In this document: piece by piece, positions 23,480 to 35,610 of the stretch
Layout of the letters: the number at the start of each line of letters is the position of its first letter
Numbering within the stretch: the first letter of the stretch is position 1
Source of the DNA: Bettongia penicillata ogilbyi
Lineage: Eukaryota > Chordata > Mammalia > Diprotodontia > Potoroidae
DNA length: 64,000 nucleotides
Direction of reading: 5' to 3'
Assembly (NCBI GenBank): GCA_023548195.1
Contig: JAJHZJ010000271.1
Span: forward strand, 1,214,566-1,278,565
Position numbers and translations under genes: made by a program
The notes under the pieces: model-generated
Database searches by the model: none
What the model was told of the DNA's origin: nothing
The model's input: only the letters and a program-made list of their open reading frames with translations

Positions 23480-23815
23480 CTGTTTTCTTTCAATGAGATT
23501 ATGCACTCTTTGAGAACAGGGGCCATATCTTATAGTATTCCTGTATCTACTATAATTTCTGGTATAGCACAATCATGACACAATGGAAAAGAACATTAGA
23601 TCTGAAGTCAGAGGACCTGGGTTCAAATCTCTCTTCTATCATTTACTAAGTTGCTTGGCAAGTTACCAAAATCTTTGGACCTCAGTTTCCTCATCTGTAA
23701 AATGAGTTCACTTCACATGTCTTTTAGGTCATTTCTAGTTCTAGATCTATGATCTTGTATGACAGGTTCACAGTAGATGCTCAAGAAACATCTGTTATAT
23801 TTTTTGAATTGCTCA
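23480..23815 (+). mobile_element. L2 3' end interrupted by a MIR-type SINE
   Basis: L2-like sequence at 23480-23575 (gcactctttgagaacagggg, ctggtatagcac) resumes at 23768-23815 (cacagtagatgctcaagaaa). Between them 23576-23765 is a plus-strand MIR-type SINE (gaagtcagaggacctgggtt, ttggacctcagtttcctcat, ttctagatctatgatc). Order of events: L2 first, SINE later. Confidence 0.65.
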
Positions 23816-24009
23816 CTTTTCACCTTTATGTACTATTGTCATATATACATAGCCTCAAAATCAGTTAATCCCACTTTGTTTCATTTTAAAATGTGGATGC
23901 TGTACCTACTCATTTCTTAGACTGGTTATGTTCCTTTTATAAACTTCTTTAAAGTCTTGAGTTACTTGGGAAAACATCCTACATGTGTATAATCAAATGA
24001 TCTGGTAGT

Positions 24010-24170
24010 TAGGAACCCTGGGTTGTAGCCCCTTCCTTGCTGTTAATTAAATATGACACTTCCAACAAGTTACCTTTCAAAAGCCTCAAATCCCTCATTT
24101 GTAATACCAGGAGAGCAGGCTAGATTATTTTTAAAATTTTAGTTCTAAAAATAATGATTCTTATATGCTT
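24010..24170 (+). mobile_element. MIR-type SINE, degenerate
   Basis: aaccctgggttgtag, aacaagttacctttc, caaatccctcatttgtaat, in MIR order. Confidence 0.5.
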
Positions 24171-24637
24171 TATTAAGATGAGTAGACATTAATTACATAA
24201 GCATTTGCTTAATAGAGTATTCAAAACATTATCTTAGATACTATGGGTGGTTCAAAGTTGAGATTGAGTTCAGTGCTCTTATTGATCTTAAAATCTATGA
24301 AGATATTATGACACATAAAATAAGTATTTGTTGCAGCATAATACCTGATTAAGTTAGAAAGACGCAAATCAAAATGCTGAATGAGATGCAGGTTAGGAAT
24401 GGTTGTTGCCAATTGGGGAAATCACACACAGGAAATTATGACATAGCCCTATAGAGTGGTATTAAGATGCCACACATTATTACTTTGATGGATCTATATT
24501 TTCATTGGTTTAGGATGTACATCCATCTGTGTGATTGCTATTTTTTTTGATATAGATGAATTATAATCCTTGATCATTTTTATTGAGTTTAATTTTTGTC
24601 CATGTTTTTCCACCAAGTATATAGATAAATAAATTTT

Positions 24638-24695
24638 TTTTTTAAAATAAAGTAAAGTCATACTTTGTCTTGCTGAATCTTGAGAGGGAAAGAAA
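24638..24695 (+). repeat. Unnamed dispersed repeat, copy 2
   Basis: Second copy of the repeat at 22022-22075 (ttttaaaataaagtaaag, ctttgtcttgctga, tcttgaga). Downstream sequences diverge. Confidence 0.55.
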
Positions 24696-24929
24696 ATAAT
24701 TCTAGTGAACTGGAGTACAACCTTAACAAGGTGGCCAGCATAGGTTAGTCATAGAACCTGATGTTTTGAGCCACTTACTATATGTTCTTCCCTCAAATGT
24801 CATTGACATGTTTCGCCCTTTTTAAACCCAGCTTATTCCTTTCTCCTATCAAACTCTCACTTTCTTTCTCCTTACTTAATTAAAGTTACATTAACATTAT
24901 AAATTCTTCTAGTCCTCATATTTTTATTC

Positions 24930-25740
24930 TGCAAGGATATCATCTGTAAATTCTCCTTTTTCACTCCCCACATCCAATAAATTGTCAAGTAATGTCATTT
25001 CTACCTCTGTAACCTTTCTCACATCAACCTTATTCTCTCCTGTGACGTTGTCAACAATCTTGTGAATTACTTCAAACCTAGACTATTTGAAATAGCCTAC
25101 TGGTTAGTCTCCATGTTTCACACCTTTTTCCCACTCTATCCCTGCCCTACTCAGCTGTCAAAGTGATAGATTTGATAGATAATAAATAATAGATAAATAG
25201 ACAGATGGGGTTCAAGTCTGACCATGCTATATACCCCATTTGATTGATTCCAGTGATTTCTTACCTTAGGATAAAATGAAGAAAAATGTTTGGCTTTTAT
25301 AGTCTTTCATAATTTGTCCACTTCTTACTTTTCTATTTATATTTTAAATTCTGCCACATACTCTGTAATATAATGATATTGAATTCCTTGAAATACTTTG
25401 CACAAGATGTCCTTATCCTGAGAGTAGACACTGGCTGCCCTCCATATCTGGAAAGCTCTCTCTCTTCATATGTTTTCTGACTTTGCTTGGCTTTTTTCAA
25501 AATTTAGCGTAAGTCACACATTCTATAAGAAGACTTTTTCATTTTTTCATAGCTTTAGTGATTTCCCTCTGAGTTAATATCCAGTTTATCCTCATACAAC
25601 TTGTTTGTACATAGTTGTTTCCAGGTTATCTTCCCCATTACATCAAGAATTCCTAGAAAGCAAGGGCAATTAGTTGATTTTCTTTGTATTCTCAATTCTT
25701 AGAAGAGGCCAGGCATATAGCACACACTTTTCTTCTTTAC
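24930..25740 (+). mobile_element. L2 LINE 3' region, about 800 bp
   Basis: Longest L2 stretch here. It has the order attccagtgatttcttacct, aggataaaatgaagaaaaat, tttggcttttatagtcttt, then tatctggaaagctctctctc near 25446, and the 3' end tagaaagcaagggcaatta, ggccaggcatatagcacac. A small GATA-rich patch (25170-25205) interrupts it. No open frame. Confidence 0.72.
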
Positions 25741-25913
25741 TTGGCTTAGCTGGTGCTCCTAATTTTCTCATCTCTCTCTGTTCACACCATCCATTTTCTC
25801 AATTTTCCTAGTTAAACTACCCAAACCTAATTCTCTCTGCTTTATTGCGACTGATGTAGCTTTAACAAAGTTGACCTCCTGTGGCCTATATTGCCAAAGC
25901 TAACAACGTGATA

Positions 25914-26177
25914 AGGCTAGCTAGATGGTTTATTGGATAGAGTGTTTGGCCTGGAGTCAGGAAGAGTCATGTTCCTGGGTTCAAATCTGATCTCAGACAC
26001 TTATTAGTTATGTGACCATGGGCAAGTCATTTTATCCTGTTTGCCTCATTTTCCTCATCTGCAAAATGTGCTGGAGAAGGAAATGACAGATCACTCCAGT
26101 ATCTCTGACAAGAAAGCCCCAAATTGACTCACAAAGTATTGGAAATGTCTCAAGAAGAAGAAGAAGAAGAAGAAAAG
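25914..26177 (+). mobile_element. tRNA SINE with RTE/BovB-like tail (MAR1-like)
   Basis: Head aaggctagctagatgg, ctggagtcaggaagagtca, ctgggttcaaatctgatctc, core tgggcaagtcattttatcct, then the RTE-type tail: ctggagaaggaaatgac, tcactccagtatctctgac, aagaaagccccaaattg. It ends in an AAG repeat (26151-26176). The same tail occurs at 34470, 45785, 49620, 53860 and 55635. Confidence 0.85.
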
Positions 26178-26194
26178 ATCAATTTTATTCATGA

Positions 26195-26475
26195 ACAGGA
26201 GCTAGGTGGAATAGTGACAGACTGCTAGACTTGGAGTCAGCAAGATCTGAATTCAAGATCTGTGTGATCCTAAACAAGTGTCCCAAATTAAGGTTAAGGT
26301 TCTAACCTTAAAGGTTAAAAAGGATAAAGTTTAAACATTTTAAGCATCTTTTTCCTCATCTATAAAATAAAGATAATAATAATACCTAACAGAATTTTTG
26401 GTGAGATTCAAATGAGATATCTGCTAAATGTTTTGCGAATGTTTGTCATAATATAAACGTTAGCTATTCTTATTT
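26195..26475 (+). mobile_element. CORE/MIR-type SINE with internal irregularity
   Basis: Head caggagctaggtgg, ttggagtcagcaagatctga, core with an unusual aaggttaaggttctaacctt block at 26290-26310 in mid-core, then ataaagataataataatacc and a tagctattcttattt end. Confidence 0.72.
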
Positions 26476-26814
26476 TAAGTTAATAAATTAAAAAATGTAA
26501 AGCATCTCCTACAACTTGAACACTCATCCATGTATATCATGCACTGATCTACATCCCTGAACACGTTGCCTCAAGGTACGCATGTCATCAGTCAATGACT
26601 GGTTGAAACTTTGTAATCTTTATTCCAGTGGGTTGGAGCCACCAGGGGCATCAAGAACTTTTAACTATGTTGAATAATAAATAAGTTCTTTAAATAAAAG
26701 AAACTGTCATGGAATGGTGTGAAGACCCTTCAACAGAGAAGTTAAACAGGAAGAAAGAAAGCACCTTGCATCAGGAAGGAAAGAGCAATCTGTGGAAGTG
26801 TGTAATTTCAAATA

Positions 26815-26885
26815 AATTGTTTTATTTCTCTAAGCCTCAGTTTCCTCACGTGTAAAGTGAGGAGTAGGTCTCTTTTAGCAAAAAC
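26815..26885 (+). mobile_element. MIR-type SINE fragment
   Basis: Only the core end is present: ctctaagcctcagtttcctc and gtgtaaagtgaggag. Confidence 0.5.
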
Positions 26886-27019
26886 ACTTTGTGCTTCTGT
26901 TTGGGTATGATCATAGGGTCAATTAACCAAAGGATACTTTTGCTTTTGTCCTCCCACCCACCACCATTCCTAGTCTCCTTTAGTATAATGATGAAGTAAT
27001 AAGCCAATATATCTGAAGA

Positions 27020-27215
27020 AGCATGGTGTAGTAGTGAAAAGTCTTACTTTGAATCATAACTCTAACACTTATAAGTTGTGTGAAGGTATTTAGACTTAGT
27101 TTCCTCATTTGTAGAAATGTACAATAATGCTTGCATGACTTATCTCAGGTTTTCATGAGGAATATATTTTGCAAACATTAAAATGCTCACGGAATGTGAG
27201 TAAATATCATAAATT
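27020..27215 (+). mobile_element. MIR-type SINE, degenerate
   Basis: agcatggtgtagtagtgaaa, cttagtttcctcatttgtag and gaggaatatattttgcaaac follow MIR order. Confidence 0.6.
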
Positions 27216-27569
27216 TTCACCCACAGTCAAGAATCTCCTCAATCTTTTCCTACTTGGAATTTGTTTTTTCATCTGCTTTCACATCTACTTCTATCTCTAT
27301 CCTGAAAAGGAAGATATATGCTCTGTGTAGGAAAGGGATGTAAAAATAATCCTTTTACCCTTTAAATAATATTCACAGCCACTTAATTGTTGGTACCTTT
27401 TCTCATTCTAACCACATTCTAGACTTTTATAATTGTTTACCACCAACAATAAATAACACTTTCCTCCTTCTGCCTTTACCCAGATCTTAGGTTCATTCTC
27501 TCTCTCTCCCCCTCACCACTTCTTCCTCCCTACCCCTACCCCTCAGGCACCTAACTGCTAGCTTGGTTA

Positions 27570-27765
27570 TATGCCAGGTGATATAGTGGGAAAGACTGAA
27601 GGTTTAGAGTCAGATGACTGGTTTTCAAGGTTGGGCCCTAACAATTATTAGCTGTGTGATGCTGGACAAACCATTTTATCTAAGTGAGATTCATTTTCTC
27701 TTTCTTTTAAATGAGGGAATGAAGCAAGTGGGGGGACTATGTTATTTCTAAGATTACTCAATGTC
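27570..27765 (+). mobile_element. MIR-type SINE, degenerate
   Basis: gtgatatagtgggaaagact, tttagagtcagatgactgg, attattagctgtgtgatgct in MIR order. Confidence 0.62.
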
Positions 27766-27779
27766 TATGCTCCTTTGAT

Positions 27780-28250
27780 TTTTTAAAAAAATGTATTTTT
27801 ATATTTGTTTGTTTTTTACAATGCTTATTTTTTCCCCTTTATCTCCCCTACTGCTTCTTCCCAGAATACCATCTCATAAAACAAAGTATATTTTAAGAGA
27901 GAAAAATTAAAATGGTTAGAAAAGGGGAGAAATTAACAAAACCTATCGATATATAAAGAATAATCTGTAATACAGGCAATATTCTATATTCATGAAACCC
28001 CATACCTCATTTCTGAAGTGGAGTAGGAGTTCTAGCTTTTTGTATCACTTCTTTTCGGACTATGGAAGATATTATATTAACCTCTCTGGTAATTTTGCTG
28101 TAGTATGGTTTTTCCTATTCATGTCATGTATGCATGTTGAATGTATTTGGGATATTTTGATCTCATGACTCAGACCTTTGTGAAGATTTCTCTGTCCCTC
28201 CTCTCATGCTCAACTCTGATTAACCTATTATCACCTTTTTCCTTGCACGA
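27780..28250 (-). mobile_element. Probable older L1 3' UTR, antisense
   Basis: Sequence such as ttccccttttatc, cataaaacaaagtatatttt and gagagaaaaattaaaatgg resembles the 3' UTR of another marsupial L1 subfamily in antisense. No protein motif seen. Confidence 0.4.
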
Positions 28251-28559
28251 CATAATAGTTCACAACTAAAAACAGCATTTTTTCTGTTTCTCCAAGAGAC
28301 ATATTCAATATGATATTTTTGCTTTTATTTCATTCTCATCATTACTTTCTTTTCAAATAATATATGTTAATTTCCTTCTTTTAAACATGAAAAATGCATT
28401 ATTTAAAGAAAATGATACATATCTCTTGTATTTAAATAACTTTGTATGCTGAAAACGTTGAGATGGGTATACTTTTAGTGGTTCCCCTTTGATTTGTGCA
28501 TTATCCTAGATTGTCTCTTTACTAATTTTGAATATTGCACTATACAGAAACATTCTATA

Positions 28560-29384
28560 ATTTTGTCAGTGTGAGAGCCATTTTTTGCCAGATTCAAGTC
28601 CATCTATGACTTAACAGGCAAGTGATAAGGAGTAGATGAGCATGAAAAGGTTAAGAGGCTTTCCAAGGGGAATACATCGCAAAAGTTTCAGAGACATAAT
28701 TTGAATGTAAATCTTGTTTCTCAGTCCAATACTCTATTTACTATAGTGCCCACCATTGGGTTTCACTATTGGGGAAAAAAGACACCAAACCCAAATAATA
28801 GTGCAGTGGAATAGTGAAAATGAGGAAAGAGTAATAAGTATGCTTTTCATCATATATGGTTTTCCTGCCCTAGACCTAATTTCTTTCAACACTTTGCTCT
28901 TGGTGGGAGAGAGCACTGATACAGAAAGAGGTAATATAAATATGTATTCCATTCTCAGGAATTTGTAGAATTACAATTATTGTTCCTTAAAAAATGACTA
29001 AAACACTCCATCTCATCGTTGGAGAGGTCTGTCTCATTTTTTAAGAGCTAAGCTACAGCATATTGACATTTCTCTATATAGTTATGTGGCAGCAGCACTT
29101 CAAATATGATCCTTTTTTCAGAGTTCAGTGGCGATTTCCTCAATAGGGATAATTGTATGCACATGCAGACTAAAAAAAAAAGAAGTAAACATTCTCTATA
29201 AGTTCACTGTTTTGTGCATCAGTGTCCATTTATAAATTATATCTTATGCAATTTCTGGACTTCTTCAGGCTTCAGAAGAGGCTCTTTCATAATATTTCAA
29301 GGCAGATTTTAATGATGTTAGATTTTTGTTTGCTCATCTACTCCATGGTGCAATGGTGTTTGATTCCCAGCTTATGTACTCCCC
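28560..29384. other. No gene or repeat recognised
   Basis: Overlapping short frames on both strands at 28734-28968 have no familiar motif. Confidence 0.45.
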
Positions 29385-29505
29385 AAGTGGTGCTGGGAAA
29401 TTCACCTAAACTTTTGGGATCTGAATTTCCTCCTCTATAAAGTGAGGCAGAAGGTGAAAATATATTCTCTAAAATGCTTTCTAGTTCTTACCCTATGATT
29501 TTGTC
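29385..29505 (+). mobile_element. MIR-type SINE 3' half
   Basis: ggatctgaatttcctcctct, ataaagtgaggcagaagg, then the tctagttcttaccctatga tail. Confidence 0.5.
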
Positions 29506-30849
29506 CTATCATATTCCATAGAAATTCGACATCCTGGACATTGACCTAAACAAATTTCTCCAAGTAATAGAAAAGCTACAACGAGATGGAAATAAAAAAT
29601 AGCTGGAGTGGCCAGGGAAGGCTTCACAGAGGAAAAGCTGTCATACCAAGGTTGAATTTTCTTTTGTCTCAGCAGGCAAACTAAAAGCAATGAGTGAAAA
29701 TGACTTGTTTTCAGGCACATAGGTGATAAACAGAAGGGGTAATATGATGACCAATGTTCTCTGACTCCAAATGCAATATTCTTTTTTCATAAGCAATAGA
29801 TATTTGTATAAGGGAGCAAGAAGAGGAGGATAAAAGGAAATTGGAAGGGACAGAGGAACCAGAGAAGGAAAAGAAGGAAGAAGAAAAGGAGGAGAACAAT
29901 AAAACCAAATTCTTTAGTAATTAGGTGATACAAATCATCAAAATGGAGTAGATAATGTTCCCATATAGACAGTTATTCATTACTAGATCACAAAAATGCC
30001 AAACCACTTAATCATGCCACAGGATTATCTTAATCCTATATAACCCATCAGCAATAGTTAGCTTGCTCCCGTGTGATTTATATAATTATTGATGTTCCTA
30101 TTCCCCGAGACTACTGAGTATCACTGATATTCTGCCGGCAGTCATTTACTGTTTTGGTCAGGGCACTTAACTCATGTTGTCTGACTTCCATCTATCATCT
30201 ATGCATCCCCTGGATAGAGTTGATGGTGTCTTGACGTTTAATTACAGTCTCATTTATCTAAAATTATACAGTTGAAATCATGCATCATATAAACTCTGTG
30301 GATATATATGAACCACCATGGAAATTTTCTTGGTTTTCAAAGGGTTTTCTCTCCACTATTTTAAATCTAAGCAAATTAATATTCATTGGTTTTCAGATCA
30401 TACTCCTACTCCAACTTCTTGTCTCACAAATTGGCAATACATGTTACATGAGAAAATAAAGTAAAGAGAAGGATTGGTTCAGTGTAAACCATATTTACAG
30501 CAAGAAAGGTATCTTAGGCTAATGTTTTCTAGATAGCATTGGGGCAGGAAGGGTGTGAATAAGCAGTGTTAACTTCAAGCATGAAGTATGGGGGGAGGGT
30601 ATTTATCCAAAGTACTATATGAAAATGCTCATTATACTTTAGAGTGTTTAAAATTTTTGTGAAGTAGCAATTTTTTTAACTGAGATCACTTCTGGGGAAA
30701 TATTAGTTTTGAAAATTAATTGCCAAATTTTCAAATTTAAAATATTAAGTTGGAGAACTCATATTGAGCTACCACAATCTGAACTCTGGCAACTTGTTAA
30801 TCAATATTTTACAAGTTTTGCATTATCAATCAATATGTAGTGAAATGAT

Positions 30850-31075
30850 CATTGTTCATGGAATCAGGAGAAAATGAAGGTTAATGACCAGTTCTGACAT
30901 TTACTACCTCTATGATCTTGTATGAATAATTTAAACTCTGTAAGTCTCAATTTCCTCCTATATAATATTTTCCTACTAGAATTTTATTATTGCATTTATA
31001 ACAATACCTGGGAAAATAGGGATAATGATATTTCCACTATCCACTACCAATCTCATGGAGTGGTCATGAGTAAAG
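30850..31075 (+). mobile_element. MIR-type SINE, degenerate
   Basis: ttctgacatttactacctct, ctgtaagtctcaatttcctc and aaatagggataatgatattt are in MIR order. Confidence 0.5.
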
Positions 31076-31090
31076 CAACATTTTTTCTTA

Positions 31091-31100
31091 TTTTATATAT

Positions 31101-31156
<56 letters not shown>

Positions 31157-31157
31157 A
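31091..31157 (+). repeat. TA microsatellite
   Basis: About 65 bp of TA with two GTA/CATA interruptions, next to the 3' end of the minus-strand HAL1-type element. Confidence 0.92.
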
Positions 31158-32815
31158 AAGATTTAAACTTAGTTTTAGTTTTCAACATTCATTTCATTTC
31201 CATAAGATTTTATTTCCAGTTTTCTCCCCATCTTTCCCCTCCCTACCAACCTAAGATTGCATACATTCTGATTACCCTTTCCCCCTGTCTTCCTTCCATT
31301 TATTATCACTTCCTCTTATTCCCTTCCCCTTTACTTTCTTAAAGGGCTAGATAGATTTCAGTGCTCTATTGCCTGTATATTTTATTTCCCAGTTGCATGT
31401 AAAAACACTTTTTAAACATTGTTTTTTAAACTTTGAGTTCCAAATTCTCTCCCTTCTTCCCTCTCCACACACCTTCATTGAGAACACAAGCAATTCAATA
31501 CAGGTCATACATGCATAGCTATGCAAAATACCTCCATAATAGTTATGTTGTGAAAAACTAACTATATTTCCCTCCATCCTATCCTGTCCCCCAATTATTC
31601 TATTATTCTATGCCTAGGCTCTTATTTTTAAATCATGCTTTCAGGTAGTTCAATAATTTTAAATTATCTCTCCTAGATCTATTTTCCAGGTCATTTGTTT
31701 TTCCAGTGAGATATTTCATATTGTCTTCTTTTTTTTTCATTATTTTGGTACTGTTTTTTAATGTCTTGATTTCTTATAAAGTCATTAGCTCTCATGTTCT
31801 CCATCTAAATTGAAAGGAATTATTTTCTTCATTGAGCTTTTGGATCTCCTTTTCCACTTGGCCCATTCTACTCTTTAAGGCATTTTGGACTTTGTTTTGG
31901 CTTTTTTGGACTTCTTTTTTTCCATTTGGCTTAGTCGATTTTTTAAGGTGTTATTTTCTTCAGCATTTTTTTGGGATCTCTTTTGCAAGCTGTTAACTTG
32001 ATTTTCATGATTTTCTTGCATCGTTCTCATTTCTCTTCTCAATTTTTCCTCCACTTCTCTTACTTAATTTTCAAAATCCTTTTTGAGCTCCTCCATAGCC
32101 TGCAACCAATTCATATTCCTCTTGGAGCCTTTTGATGTAGGAACTGTGACTGTGCTGTCCTCTTCTGGTTTTATGCCCTAATATTCCTTGTCACTAAAGT
32201 AATAATCTATATTCTCAGTTCTTTTATGATATTTACTCATTTTCCCAGCCAAACACTCAACCTTCTGTCTCTTTGTCAATGTAAAACTCTGCTTCCAGTG
32301 GGGATGGGGGTGGGGGTAGAGGTACTGTTCTATACTTCAGGGGTTTTGTATTAGCCACTCACTACTCCGTTGTTTTTGGGCCCAGAGCTCCAGAATCAGC
32401 CTCTGCCACTGCTGCTGCTGCTACCACCACCATTGCCACTGCCCTCCTCCTTCCCTGCAACCACCAATGCCATGAGGCAGGGGTCAGACCTGACCAGACT
32501 ATGATGTTCCCAGTTTGGATTTGTGGGTGGGGAAGTCTAGAAACTGCCACAACTTCCAATGATTCAGTCCTTTGAGTCCTGCTCTGCCCATCTGTGCTGG
32601 CGTTGCCCACATTGGAGTTCGCTTCACTCCTTGCCTGGTGCAAAAGACACTCTTCTTGACTTCAGGTTGCCTTGGAATTTGTTTCATTCTCATTTTATGA
32701 GTTTTGTAGTTCTAGATTTTGTTTAGAGTAATTTTTTACAGGTATTTTGGAGGGCTTTGGGGGAGAGCTCTGGGAAGTCCCTGCTTTTACTCTACCATCT
32801 TGGCTCTAGCCCTGA
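31158..32815 (-). mobile_element. HAL1-type element, internally deleted, antisense
   Basis: On the minus strand it starts at 32815 with the 5' UTR (antisense ctaccatcttggct at 32793-32806; antisense tctagattttgtttagag at 32711). ORF1 N-terminal sequence follows (about 32200-31640; antisense ttttcaaaatcctttttgag, gattttcatgattttcttgc). ORF1 breaks off just after the RRM start near 31650 and is joined to the HAL1-type 3' UTR (31640-31158). About 1.65 kb. The C-terminal RNA-binding part of ORF1 is missing. Confidence 0.82.
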
Positions 32816-33012
32816 AAAGCATCTTATAAATCTTAAAGTTATTCATTAATGTGAGTGGTTAGTAGTATTATTGTTTTGTAATTACCTTTATAGGACTTAG
32901 ATAGAAATGGTCCTGGGATAAAGTCACTACCCTTCTATTGTTCTTTTATATTTAATGTTCAGGGGAGTATTTTGTAAATACTGATGATCATCATGGTTGT
33001 TATTTTCTGGTG

Positions 33013-33015
<3 letters not shown>

Positions 33016-33089
<74 letters not shown>
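33016..33089 (+). repeat. TG microsatellite
   Basis: About 36 TG units with one ACG interruption near 33050. Confidence 0.96.
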
Positions 33090-33090
<1 letters not shown>

Positions 33091-33204
33091 GGGAAAAAAG
33101 GGAGAATGAGAGAGAGAGGGTTTACATTTTAAAACTGAATTTGACAGTAGTCCCTTTGGTTCTAAGGCATAGTAGAGACATAGATTTTTGTCAATTTTAT
33201 GTCA

Positions 33205-33420
33205 AGATAGGATGGTAGAATTGAAAGAGCCCTGGCCTGGGAACCAAAAGGCTTGAGTTCAAGTTTCTACTCTTCTGCTCACTAGTTGAGTGGACCATAC
33301 AGAGATTCCTTAAACTACTTGAGTTTCAGCTTCCTCATCTGTAAGACAATGGTCATAACATTAGCTCCATTTATTTCAAAAAGTTGGTCTGTTTGCTCTA
33401 TAAGCACTACTTTATCTCCA
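33205..33420 (+). mobile_element. MIR-type SINE
   Basis: Head gataggatggtagaattgaa, cctgggaaccaaaaggcttg, agttcaagtttctactct, core tttcagcttcctcatctgta, end ctctataagcactac. Confidence 0.7.
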
Positions 33421-33449
33421 TTTTAAAAATATCTACTAGACTCACCTTC

Positions 33450-33497
33450 TCCCCCTTCTCTTTCTTTCTCTTTTTCTCTCTCTCTCTCTCTTTCTTC
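33450..33497 (+). repeat. CT-rich microsatellite
   Basis: CT/TTTC units; purest over 33475-33491. Confidence 0.85.
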
Positions 33498-33499
33498 TG

Positions 33500-34469
33500 A
33501 AGAAATTCTGGGCAAAAAGAATTGAGGCAAATAAAAAGATCTAGCTGCACCTCACCTAAAGATTTCTAATATTTCATTTTTTCTTGGTTGATTGTAATTG
33601 GAAAGATCTATTCCCACTGAGCTCTTCCATCAGACAGGATTTCCATTTTTTAAATAACAGACACAGTACATTAAGTTTATTTTTAAAGCTTCTTTACAAC
33701 ACTAATAACTATGACTCATTTATTTCAATGTTTCCCCTATTGGTTCTTCCTCTCTTGAGGAGGTCCTTCTAAATTGTAAGTGATATAGAATAACATACCT
33801 TACTTGATGATATGTCTTGCCCCTTGCCAATACTATTATGAGTTACTTCAATCTTTTAAGTTTAGAGTCTTTCTTAAATTTATATCGACAGATTTATACA
33901 GTCTTCCAAATTGATCTCTTCCAGTGTATTGTGAACCCACTCACAGCTAGCTCTGCATACACTACAACCCAATGGAATTTCAGAATGCTCTTCCTATTGC
34001 TTGCAATTTTTCAGCTGGCTATTTGTAAAACTGAGTTTGAAAATATGTCTCGACATACTTTTGGAGATGAATGCTCTAACAGTGACGGTAGAAGGTATAG
34101 ATGCAAAACTCTCCTGAAGATTTGCAAATTAGATTACTTGATTTTGATTTAGCTAACTGAACTGTTAGCACAAAATATGAGATAGATATATATTTGGAGG
34201 GTCACATAGACAGAATTTAATAAAAAAAATAAAATAAGTTTCTTTAGCTCAATTTCACATTTTAAAATCCTTTCCCATTGCTTTAAAAAATACACAGGTC
34301 TCCACTAACTTGGTGGTGGTTGTGGGAAAGCTGCACTTAATTCTTCTTTCTCTTAAAACTCCCATTTGTATTTCTCTCCTTCTTTGTACTGCCCAATATT
34401 TTTTAACCAGTAGTCTATAATCTATGTATCTCTTTCTTCACCACCTGCACCTTCACTAACAGTGAAGTT
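33500..34469. other. No gene recognised
   Basis: A 111-codon plus frame at 33817-34152 contains a hydrophobic stretch (MLFLLLAIFQLAIC) followed by a Cys-containing segment. No start context, homologue or splice pattern supports it. Confidence 0.4.
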
Positions 34470-34565
34470 CAGAAGGAAATGGCAAATTACCATAGTATCT
34501 TTGCTAAGAGAACACCAAATGGGATCACAAGAGTCAGACACAACTGAAAAATGTCTGAAAACACC
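34470..34565 (+). mobile_element. RTE/BovB-like tail of a MAR1-like SINE, 5'-truncated
   Basis: Only the tail is present: cagaaggaaatggcaaatta, atagtatctttgctaagag, acaccaaatgggatcacaag, agtcagacacaactgaaaaa. It could equally be the 3' end of the parent RTE LINE, since the two share this sequence. Confidence 0.72.
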
Positions 34566-34609
34566 AGAGTATTGAGAAGGAAGAGCTATCACTGAGAGAT
34601 AACATGTAT

Positions 34610-34975
34610 TTTCATTCAATTAAACTCACTCAAAAATGATCATGCATCTGCTGTTTTAGGGACTATGTTAGGTCTCAGAGAAATAAAAACTAAAATAGTT
34701 TTCCTCAATTAATATTCTACTGGGTAATGTAACATGTACATCCATAAGTAAGAGCAATTTAGGTGCAAAAACATACAAAATAATTTTGGAAAAGGCACCA
34801 ATAACCAGAATAACCAAGAAAAGGCTCTTAACAGACATAGTTATTAAGCTAAGCCATCAATGAACTGAGTTAATTCAAGAGACAAAAGTAAAGAGGTATA
34901 GCATTCCTGACAGGTGAAATGGTTATTGAAAAGCATGAAGGTATGAGATAGAATATTATCTAGAACAAGTGATGC
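34610..34975 (+). mobile_element. L2-related LINE 3' region
   Basis: Order tgttttagggactatgttag, attctactgggtaatgtaac, then cctgacaggtgaaatggtta, as in the 3' part of marsupial L2-type repeats; parallel to 46145-46560. Confidence 0.55.
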
Positions 34976-35035
34976 TAGGCAAATTTCATTTAAAACTTAC
35001 TTTATTGGTGGACCAGGAAGATGCCATAGTAATAC

Positions 35036-35150
35036 ACACACACACATACACACAAACATATCTAACATTTATATATGTATATGTATACACATATATCTGT
35101 ATTTTATATATATATATATGTTACAAATATACATATATTTCTTGGATTTC
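35036..35150 (+). repeat. CA/TA/TG mixed microsatellite
   Basis: ACACAC run (35033-35050) leading into TATATG variants and a TA run at 35106-35120. Confidence 0.88.
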
Positions 35151-35194
35151 AGTAAGATACATGACAGGCCTTTCTTGAAAGATCGCCTTGTGGA

Positions 35195-35610
35195 TAAGAT
35201 CGAAAATATGAGCTAATGAATAGCTCAGTTGGATTGATTCACAACTAGTTGGAATGACTTGTTTCAAAGGTGATTAACATATTGTTGTCAGCCTTGAAGA
35301 AGGTCTCAAGCAAAATGCTCCAGTGATGTTCCTTTTGCTTTGTTTAGTTCAGCATTTTTAGCAATGATTTAATGAATACATAGATGACATTCCTACTGAA
35401 ATTGCAGATGACAAAAAGACAGGATGGATAGCAAAATTGTGACACATCCATCTAAGGATCCAACAAATTCTTGACAGGCTATAATGGTGGGACAAATTTC
35501 ATAAGATGAAATTTGATAGTGACAAATCAAAAGTTGTATTCTTTGCTCCAAGGATTATACTCTTCAAATACAGGATTAGAGAAAAGTAAACTGATTTATG
35601 TGAAAAAAAA
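35195..35610 (+). mobile_element. CR1/L3-type LINE reverse-transcriptase fragment
   Basis: The stretch cagcatttttagcaatga, gatgacattcctactgaa, attgcagatgacaaaaagac reads, in broken frames, like the FINDL-DI-F-ADD-K part of CR1/L3 reverse transcriptase, with the catalytic Ala-Asp-Asp kept. The aggctataatggtgggacaa and aagatgaaatttgatagtga blocks follow, corresponding to the usual RLE-W and MKFN-DK. Ancient and dead. Confidence 0.68.

Noticed and set aside
33817..34152. 111-residue frame with a hydrophobic segment
   Set aside because: No homologue recognised, no promoter or splice support; length is expected by chance in 64 kb.
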